Shown here: positions 58,330 through 64,000 of the stretch, piece after piece | Numbering within the stretch: the stretch's first letter is position 1 | Layout: each line of letters begins with the position of its first letter | NCBI RefSeq assembly: GCF_039543385.1 | Contig: NZ_BAABJQ010000036.1 | Span: 19,673-83,672, forward strand | Reading direction: 5' to 3' | Source of the DNA: Rugosimonospora acidiphila | Lineage (GTDB): Bacteria > Actinomycetota > Actinomycetes > Mycobacteriales > Micromonosporaceae | DNA length: 64,000 nt | Made by a program: the position numbers and the translations under genes | Notes under the pieces: generated by a model | The model's database searches: none | What the model saw: the letters and a program-made list of their open reading frames with translations, nothing else | Told to the model about the DNA's origin: nothing

Positions 58330-58922
58330 GCGATGCGGATGGCCTCGATCCGCGTGCGGGCCCCGGTCTTGGTGATGCTGCTGGACAGGTAGTTGCGCAC
58401 GGTGCCGGAGCTGAGGAACAGCTCGGCGGCGATCTCCTTGACCGGGATTCCGTTGGCGGCCCGGCGCAGCACGTCGCGTTCCCGCTGGGTCAGCGGGCTG
58501 TTGCCGTAGGTCAGGGCGACGACCGTGAGCCTGGCGTCGAGTACCGGCCGCCCGAGGGCGATCTGCCGGATGCCGTCGATGAGCTCCGAGGGTGTTGCCT
58601 CCTCGGTGAGGATGCCGACCCGGGGTACCAGCCGGGTGAGGATCTCCAGCATCGTGGCGCTCGAACGCCGGTCCAGCAGCGCGAGTACCGCACAGCCCGG
58701 TACCGACTCGCACAGCTTCGCGCACATCTCGCTGACCGTCAGCGGGCCGGGCAGCGCGTGGTCGAGCACGACGACGCCCGGTCGCATCCGCGCCGCGGCG
58801 CTGAATACCGTCTCGGCGTCGGCCAACTCCGCGACGACCTGCAGGTCTTCCTCTTCCGATAAGAGTTTCGCGAGCGCAGCGCGCACTAATGTCCCTTGCT
58901 GCCCCAACAGGATCCGGATCAA
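58308..58922 (-). CDS. ramR: LuxR/NarL-type response regulator (RamR-like), with TTA codons
   Basis: 204 residues. The receiver domain starts IRILLGQQGTLVRAALAKLL, with the phospho-acceptor Asp in VVVLDHALPGPLTVSEM. The C-terminal LuxR helix-turn-helix is LTQRERDVLRRAANGIPVKE followed by IAAELFLSSGTVRNYLSSSI. Position and orientation next to the exporter match RamR, the activator of the Streptomyces ram operon. The TTG start at 58922 has AGGGTGG upstream; longer in-frame extensions lack homology. Codons 12 and 21 are TTA, rare in such DNA, so translation may depend on the bldA leucyl-tRNA. The kinase partner is not encoded here. Confidence 0.88.
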   Translation of the reverse strand: MIRILLGQQGTLVRAALAKLLSEEEDLQVVAELADAETVFSAAARMRPGVVVLDHALPGPLTVSEMCAKLCESVPGCAVLALLDRRSSATMLEILTRLVPRVGILTEEATPSELIDGIRQIALGRPVLDARLTVVALTYGNSPLTQRERDVLRRAANGIPVKEIAAELFLSSGTVRNYLSSSITKTGARTRIEAIRIAHEAGWI

Positions 58923-59350
58923 CGCGCCACCCTTTGTTCGCCAGGCCGTTCTACTGCCCCGGACCATCGCCGCGCGCGACACAATTAGCTGAAACTGAAT
59001 ACGAATAGTCGGCGCATCGCGATAGGGCCGGGGACCCGCAAGAGCCATCGCCTTCGGTCGACTAAACGTTACCGGAGGATTACTCGCGGCTGTCATGTCG
59101 GTCGCGGTCGGAGCGCTCGTCACGGACGAATTTACGCGGGAAGATCGCACTGCCGAAATTGGTTACGGTTGCACTAACCCCAATAATGTCGCCTTTCTGA
59201 CACCGATGAGGGTGAATCACACGGTCGATTCCGGGATCGCGGACCCAATTCCCGACCCGGCGGCTCGAATAGCGGTCATCGGCGGGCCCGGCCAGCGGTT
59301 TTCCGCCAGGCGGGGAGACGGCGAGGCGGGCCGCGTGCAAGGGTCTGCGG
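58923..59350. promoter_or_regulatory. Divergent region between ramR-like gene and DinB-like gene
   Basis: 428 bp without a gene, distinctly less GC-rich. It holds an imperfect inverted repeat with arms ATTGGTTA (59158-59165) and TAACCCCAAT (59175-59184), and several A/T-rich patches suitable for promoters of the regulator. No small reading frame here is convincing. Confidence 0.4.
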
Positions 59351-59854
59351 ATGGACCTGGAAAAGCGAATCCTGCTCCGATTTCTCGACGCACAGCGCGA
59401 CCGCGTGCCGGTCATCCTCGACGGGCTGCCCGCCGCCGCCCTGCGCCGGCCGGTCCTGCCGTCCGGCTGGAGTTGCCTGGACCTGGTGCACCATCTCGCG
59501 CTGGAGGAGCGGCTGTGGTTGCGGGGCATCGTCGGTGGGCAGCCGGTGGCGCTTCCGGAGTCGGCCGACGACGACCGCGCCGAGTGGCGGGTGGACGCCG
59601 CGGCGACCCCCGAGGAGGTGCTCGGCCTCTACCGCGACGAGATCGCGCGCGCCAACGCGGTCCTCGAGGCGGTCTCGCTGGACGCGCCGCCACGGCGGCT
59701 GTTCTCGCGCTGGCCGGACTGGCACATCCGCGACGTGCGCTGGGTGGTGCTGCACCTGATCGAGGAGACCGCTCGGCACCTCGGGCACCTGGACGTGGCC
59801 CGTGAGCTTCTCGACGGGCGCACCGGCCTGGCGCAGGACCGCACCGGCGCCTGA
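59351..59854 (+). CDS. DinB-like (DUF664) protein
   Basis: A 167-residue four-helix-bundle protein. The DUF664/DinB metal-type histidines are in CLDLVHHLALEERLW, WVVLHLIEETARHLGHLDVA and the central DWHIRDVRW. The family includes mycothiol- or bacillithiol-dependent transferases. It starts MDLEKRILLRFLDAQRDRVP. Followed by a hairpin terminator at 59914. The substrate is unknown. Confidence 0.82.
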   Translation: MDLEKRILLRFLDAQRDRVPVILDGLPAAALRRPVLPSGWSCLDLVHHLALEERLWLRGIVGGQPVALPESADDDRAEWRVDAAATPEEVLGLYRDEIARANAVLEAVSLDAPPRRLFSRWPDWHIRDVRWVVLHLIEETARHLGHLDVARELLDGRTGLAQDRTGA

Positions 59855-59913
59855 TCGTCGCGGCAGCCGATCATCACGGCGGCTGATCACGACGGCGGAA
59901 AGCTCCGGCGGAA

Positions 59914-59955
59914 AGCCCCGGCCAGGCTGGCCGCTCCGCTCGACCGGCCGGGGCT
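59914..59955 (+). terminator. Hairpin terminator after the DinB-like gene
   Basis: AGCCCCGGCC and GGCCGGGGCT form a 10-bp stem with a 22-nt loop, 60 bp after the stop codon. Confidence 0.65.
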
Positions 59956-60346
59956 CCCCTTCCGTCGCAAGCCGGACAACCTATCTTCCTAGGATGCCTT
60001 AGGGGGAGTGGCCCACGTCACCCCGGGAGCCCGGCCACGGGGGAGATCCGCCCAACCCATAGTGGTTTGTGGATGTTTCCCGGTGAACCGCCGAAGGTCC
60101 GCCGTTTCGCCGGTCGGCGCACGTATCGCGTCGGGCGCCTGTCCGGACCGTGATCCTTGCGCTGCCCGGCGTCGTCTGTTATTCACAGAGACCACGGGCG
60201 TAATCATCCATATCGATCTTTCGATCATCCGTCACCGGGTCGGCTCCGCCCGTTCGCCGCCGCCGCGTTCGTCGGCCGGCGGCCCGGCCCGGTACCCAGG
60301 TCAGCTCCGCCCGAGAACGTGTTGATGCCCCAAGGAGGTGGCTCAC
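59956..60346. promoter_or_regulatory. Long leader region of the M36 protease gene
   Basis: About 390 bp without a gene. A GTGGCC/GGCCAC stem at 60008-60038 with an alternative inner CCGGG-AG-CCCGG stem could fold in the mRNA leader. Less GC-rich patches (59975-60000 and 60175-60235) are possible promoters. I looked for a ydaO-type riboswitch and did not recognise one. Confidence 0.3.
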
Positions 60347-63268
60347 GTGTACAGACGTGGCTGGATGGCAAGGCGTAGATCGCGGCGCGGCACGGTGTAC
60401 CTTGCCGTGACCGCGATGGTGGCGGCCGGACTGGCAGGCGCCGGCACCCCGGCGGCGCACGCCGCTCCGCCCAAGGGGCCGGTGGCCGCGCCGGCCGCGG
60501 GCCTGATGGGCGAGGACCGCGCGCCGCGAGATGAGGACAACCGGGCCGGCGTCGCCGCGCCCGACACCGCACAACGATCGATGGCCAGCCGGTTGGGGGC
60601 GGTGCCCTGGAACTCCCTGGGCACCCCGCGCACCCTGGGCCCGTCGCCGAGCCTGGCGACCGGGCTGGCCGCCGACCCCGAAACGGCGGCCCGCCAGTAC
60701 CTGACCCAGAATCATGACCTGTTCGGCTTCGACGCGGCGACCGTCGCGACCATGGACACGGTGCTCGTCCAGGCCATCGGCGACGCCACGGTGGTCCAGT
60801 TGCGCCAGCGCTTCGGCGACCTGCCGGCCGGCCACGACGGGCTGGTCTCCATCCTGGTCTCCGGTGGCTCGGTGCTCCGGGTGACCTCGTCGCTGTCCCG
60901 CGATACCAGCGCGCCGCAGCCGGCCACGCTGTCCGCCTCGGACGCCGTGAACGCCGCCCTGCGCGACGCCGGCCTGACCGCCGATCAGATCGAGTCGCCC
61001 GACGTCCGGGAGGTGGCGGTACCCACGCCGGCCGAGGGACCCCGGGCGGCGTACATGGTGAGCCTGATCTCCACGAACACCGACGCGCCGACCGCCTACA
61101 CGACGTACGTCGACGCGCGCACCGGCGGCGTGCTGGTACGCGAGGACCTGGTCGACTTCGACTCCGACAACCCCACCTGGGCGGTGTTCCCGGCCACCCC
61201 GCCGCGGACGATCCCGACCGGCACCGATCCACGCGTGCACTGGTGCCTGAACTGGCAGCCGGGCTGCGTGAAGACGGTCAGCGACCCGGCCAGCGGGCAG
61301 GCGTGGGACGTCGACCTGACCACCGGTGCCCCGACCCTGACCACGACCGGCAACTCCTCCAACGACGTGGTGCGCTGGTCCGGCGCGAGTACCGCGGTCA
61401 ACGCCACGCCGAGCCCGACGCGCGACTACACCTACCCGTTCACCGACCAGTGGCAGAAGGCCAAGTGCGACCCGGCCGGGTTCACCTCGGCCCAGCGCAA
61501 CGACGCCGACGCGGCCGCGGCGAACCTGTTCGCGATGCACAACCGGATGCACGACTTCGCCTACCACCTGGGCTTCACGGATGCGACCTGGAACCTGCAG
61601 ATGGTCAACCTCAGCGGGGCCGGCGCGGGTGGGGACGCCGAGCAGGGCCGGGCGCAGTCGGCCGCGCTGACCGGTAGCCGCAACAACGCCAACCAGTCCA
61701 CGGGGCCCGACGGATCGCCGCCGACCAGCAACATGTTCCTGTGGCAGCCGCAGGCCGGCTCGGCGTACCCGCCGTGCGTCGACGGCGACTACGACATGAC
61801 GGTGATCGGGCACGAGTACACCCACGCCATCACGAACCGGATGATCGCCGGCCCGGACACCGGCATCAGCTCCTCGCAGGGCGGTGCCATGGGCGAGGCC
61901 TGGGGCGACCTGACGGCGGTGGAGTACCTGGCCGAGAACGGCCTGCGCGCGCCGGGCAACACCCCCTTCGTGGAGGGGGCGTACGTGACCGGCAACAACG
62001 TCACCGGCATCCGCGACTACGACGGCAGCCGCAGCCCGCTGAACTACTCGGACATCGGCTTCGACCTGACCGGTCCCGAGGTGCACGCGGACGGCGAGAT
62101 CTGGGTCGCGACCAACCTGCGGGTCCGCGACGCGTTCGTCAAGCGGTACGGCAGCGGGAACGCCGCCACCCAGCTCAAGTGCGCCCAGGGCACGATCCCG
62201 GTGACGGCCTGCCCCGGCAACCGGCGCTGGATCCAGCTCATGTTCGACTCGTTCCTGCTGGAGGCGGACGGGCAGTTCAGCATGCTCGACATGCGAGACA
62301 ACATGCTGGCCGCCGACCAGGCCCGGTTCCACGGTGCCGACCAGGCGCTGATCTGGGGTGCGTTCGCGACCTCCGGCATGGGCGCCGACGCCGTGTCGGG
62401 CCCGAACGACACGGACCCGACGCCCAGCTTCGCCTCCCCGTACGCCAAGAACGTCACGGTCACCCTGAAGCCCAGGGGCGACGCCGCCAAGGCGCCGGTG
62501 CGGCTGTACGTGGGCGACTACGAGGCGCGGGCCGTACCGGTGGCGGACACCGACCCGGCCACGCCGATCCCGGACACGTTCCAGATCGTGCCGGACACGT
62601 CCTTCGACCTCACCGTCACGGCACCCGGCTTCGGCACGGAGAAGTTCAAGCAGTCCTTCCACGGCAGGAGCCAGGACCTCAAGCTGGATCTGGACCGCAA
62701 CCTGGCATCCAGCGCGTCGGGGGCGATCGTCTCCGGTGACGGGGTCAACCTCGACAAGGTCGTCGACGACACCGAGGCGACGGACTGGGCGTCGCTGGAC
62801 GGCGTGGCCGGTAAGCAGATCACGGTGGCGCTGGCCGGCAAGCGCCCGCAGACGATCAAGCGGGTCAACGTCAGCGCGCTGCTGCGCCCGCCGGCCGCCG
62901 GCGACGTGGACCCGGCCACCCAGAACCGGTTCTCCGCGCTGCGTTCGTTCGCGATCCTCGCCTGCGACGACACCCGGTCCGACTGCTCCACGGACGCGGG
63001 CTACCACCAGGTGTACCGCAGCGCGCCGGACGCGTTCCCGGCGGCGGCGTTCCGGCCGACCGCGCCGGAGCTGAACCTGAGGTCGTTCGACATCAAGCCG
63101 ACCAAGGCCACGCACCTGCGGCTGAAGGTGTTGGCGAGCCAGTGCACCGGCGGTCCGCTGTACGCCGGTGAGCAGGACAACGACCCGAACACCACGACCG
63201 ACTGCACGACGGGCAGCCCGGCGGCGGCGCAGGTACGCGTCGCCGAGTTCCAGGCGTTCGCCCACTGA
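60347..63268 (+). CDS. Secreted fungalysin-type metallopeptidase (M36)
   Basis: 973 residues. A signal peptide (YRRGWMARRRSRRGTVYLAV, core AMVAAGLAGAG, cut near AHAAPP) leads a propeptide (about 40-300, FTP/PepSY-like: QYLTQNHDLFGFDAATVATM). The catalytic domain has the zinc motif HEYTH (residues 489-493) and the third ligand region GEAWGDL (about 516-522). A discoidin-like F5/8 C-type beta domain (about 785-973) closes the protein. M36 enzymes are thermolysin-like secreted endopeptidases, self-activated by propeptide removal. The GTG at 60347 is 8 nt after AAGGAGG; an earlier GTG overlaps that site. Confidence 0.9.
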   Translation: MYRRGWMARRRSRRGTVYLAVTAMVAAGLAGAGTPAAHAAPPKGPVAAPAAGLMGEDRAPRDEDNRAGVAAPDTAQRSMASRLGAVPWNSLGTPRTLGPSPSLATGLAADPETAARQYLTQNHDLFGFDAATVATMDTVLVQAIGDATVVQLRQRFGDLPAGHDGLVSILVSGGSVLRVTSSLSRDTSAPQPATLSASDAVNAALRDAGLTADQIESPDVREVAVPTPAEGPRAAYMVSLISTNTDAPTAYTTYVDARTGGVLVREDLVDFDSDNPTWAVFPATPPRTIPTGTDPRVHWCLNWQPGCVKTVSDPASGQAWDVDLTTGAPTLTTTGNSSNDVVRWSGASTAVNATPSPTRDYTYPFTDQWQKAKCDPAGFTSAQRNDADAAAANLFAMHNRMHDFAYHLGFTDATWNLQMVNLSGAGAGGDAEQGRAQSAALTGSRNNANQSTGPDGSPPTSNMFLWQPQAGSAYPPCVDGDYDMTVIGHEYTHAITNRMIAGPDTGISSSQGGAMGEAWGDLTAVEYLAENGLRAPGNTPFVEGAYVTGNNVTGIRDYDGSRSPLNYSDIGFDLTGPEVHADGEIWVATNLRVRDAFVKRYGSGNAATQLKCAQGTIPVTACPGNRRWIQLMFDSFLLEADGQFSMLDMRDNMLAADQARFHGADQALIWGAFATSGMGADAVSGPNDTDPTPSFASPYAKNVTVTLKPRGDAAKAPVRLYVGDYEARAVPVADTDPATPIPDTFQIVPDTSFDLTVTAPGFGTEKFKQSFHGRSQDLKLDLDRNLASSASGAIVSGDGVNLDKVVDDTEATDWASLDGVAGKQITVALAGKRPQTIKRVNVSALLRPPAAGDVDPATQNRFSALRSFAILACDDTRSDCSTDAGYHQVYRSAPDAFPAAAFRPTAPELNLRSFDIKPTKATHLRLKVLASQCTGGPLYAGEQDNDPNTTTDCTTGSPAAAQVRVAEFQAFAH

Positions 63269-63474
63269 TCGCGGGCTCGTCGCGCCGCCGGGGCCGGTAA
63301 CCTCCTCACCGACCCCGGCGGCCGGCGGCCCGTCACGGACCCGGCCGCGGCCGGGCCGACGTCCACACAGCTGACCTGGGCTGAGCCGTACATTCGATGG
63401 CCGCTCGTATTCGCGGTGCCGGCTGCGGGTCGAGCGGCTCGAATGCCTCGCGTGAGTCGCGTGAGTGACAGCCC

Positions 63475-63963
63475 GTGAATGTGGCCGGCGCCCAGACTCC
63501 CCGCGTGTCGCCAGCGACGGCAATGGTCGGGCTCATTCTCGGGCTGCTCCTCGGAGTGCCCGCGGGGTCCGCCTACGCGGTGGCCAGGCGCGGCCGGGCG
63601 GACCGGGATCAGGCCCGGCAGGCGGTCGCGCAGTTCGAGCGGGAGGCGCGTACCGCCCGGCGTACCGCGGCGGGCTGGGTGGCCCTCGCAGTGGTGGTGG
63701 TCGTGGTGTTCGCGTGCGCCCTGGGCGCCGCCGGGCGCGACCACGCCGAGCCCGCCGCCTGCGCCCCGACGTCCGCGCCGCCCCCGCACCGCGCCTCGAC
63801 CCCGCACAGCGCCTCGACCCCGCGCGATGCCGCCACCCCTCGGGGAGGCTCACCCGCGCGGCGGAGTTCGGCGCCCTCACCGCGCCCGGCGGCGCGGCCC
63901 GGAGCGGCCACCCCCGACCGCCGCACGGCCGCGAACGGGTCCCCGCGCCCGTGCCGCCGGTGA
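63475..63963 (+). CDS. Putative small membrane protein with Ser/Pro-rich tail
   Basis: 162 residues from a GTG start. Two hydrophobic segments (AMVGLILGLLLGVPAGSAYA and WVALAVVVVVVFACALGAAG) flank a charged helix (RADRDQARQAVAQFEREART). A low-complexity Ser/Thr/Pro/Arg tail follows (RASTPHSASTPRDAATPRGG), apparently outside the membrane. I do not recognise a family. Codon use is normal for the genome, but no strong ribosome site is present and the start is uncertain. Confidence 0.5.
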   Translation: MNVAGAQTPRVSPATAMVGLILGLLLGVPAGSAYAVARRGRADRDQARQAVAQFEREARTARRTAAGWVALAVVVVVVFACALGAAGRDHAEPAACAPTSAPPPHRASTPHSASTPRDAATPRGGSPARRSSAPSPRPAARPGAATPDRRTAANGSPRPCRR

Positions 63964-64000
63964 CGTGCGCGCCGGCGGCGCAGGCGCGGGAGGACACGCA

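Noticed and set aside
59956..60346. A possible ydaO (cyclic-di-AMP) riboswitch before the secreted protease
   Set aside because: There are G-rich and hairpin elements, but I could not match the conserved core of that riboswitch. A covariance-model search would decide.
60179..63523. An 1114-codon open frame antisense to the M36 protease gene
   Set aside because: The translation is low-complexity Arg/Gly/Val-rich with no family features, an artefact of GC-rich third positions; the plus strand encodes a clear M36 enzyme.
1..64000. CRISPR arrays, tRNA or rRNA genes, insertion sequences
   Set aside because: Reading both strands, I saw no spaced identical repeats, no tRNA-like T-loop/acceptor patterns and no transposase-like proteins.

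Overview
The window is very GC-rich bacterial DNA with GTG/TTG starts, twin-arginine and long secretory signals, cellulase and xylanase genes, and a ram-type morphogenetic lanthipeptide locus. Together these point to a filamentous soil actinomycete. The gene content resembles Micromonosporaceae more than Streptomyces, but that placement is inference. About 51 protein genes are supported. I saw no tRNA, rRNA, CRISPR array, transposase or integrase.

Layout. 1-3.2 kb: 5' part of a poly-gamma-glutamate synthase (PgsB), a cysteine-free ribosomal protein L33, and a two-gene ABC exporter. 3.2-15.6 kb: a plant-polysaccharide regulon. A LacI repressor, a 1189-residue GH10 xylanase, a sugar ABC importer (binding protein and two permeases) and a Gfo/Idh/MocA dehydrogenase lie on the minus strand. 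A divergent (alpha/alpha)6-type glycoside hydrolase faces them, with four TGGAC-NN-GTCCA operators in between. 15.5-21.5 kb: an AraC-controlled cluster with two phytanoyl-CoA dioxygenase-like oxygenases, an alpha/beta hydrolase, a cyclase/isatin-hydrolase-like enzyme and a ThDP enzyme; its substrate is unknown. 21.6-23.75 kb: a beta-helix surface protein with a duplicated domain and a C-terminal LPVTG sortase signal. 23.8-26.2 kb: a DUF4188 gene and a nitronate monooxygenase abutting a truncated, frameshifted maleylpyruvate-isomerase-like remnant; this looks like a recombination scar. 26.2-41 kb: mostly housekeeping and accessory enzymes (two quinone-reductase-like MDRs, PIG-V-like mannosyltransferase, fused Fe-S/Mo hydroxylase, PPK2, LtrA, two GNATs, a second ABC exporter with a 66-residue partner, YceI, D,D-carboxypeptidase).

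41-47.4 kb: a respiratory island with qcrB translationally coupled to an SRPBCC gene, a divergent ctaD, ctaF and small membrane proteins, followed by a single-domain response regulator. 47.5-51.1 kb: a GH6 cellulase preceded by a CebR-like operator, a DUF1444-like protein and a GH25 muramidase. 51.5-58.9 kb: the most interesting locus, a class III lanthipeptide cluster in the order LanKC, precursor, ABC, ABC, LuxR regulator. This matches the Streptomyces ramCSAB/ramR (SapB) arrangement, but with a decaglycine tract in the precursor, a 14-bp-stem hairpin after the precursor gene, and two rare TTA codons at the start of the regulator. 59.3-64 kb: a DinB-like protein, an M36 fungalysin-type protease and a short membrane protein.

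The regulated secreted functions (xylanase, cellulase, muramidase, metalloprotease, surface beta-helix protein, SapB-like morphogen) fit a mycelial saprophyte.
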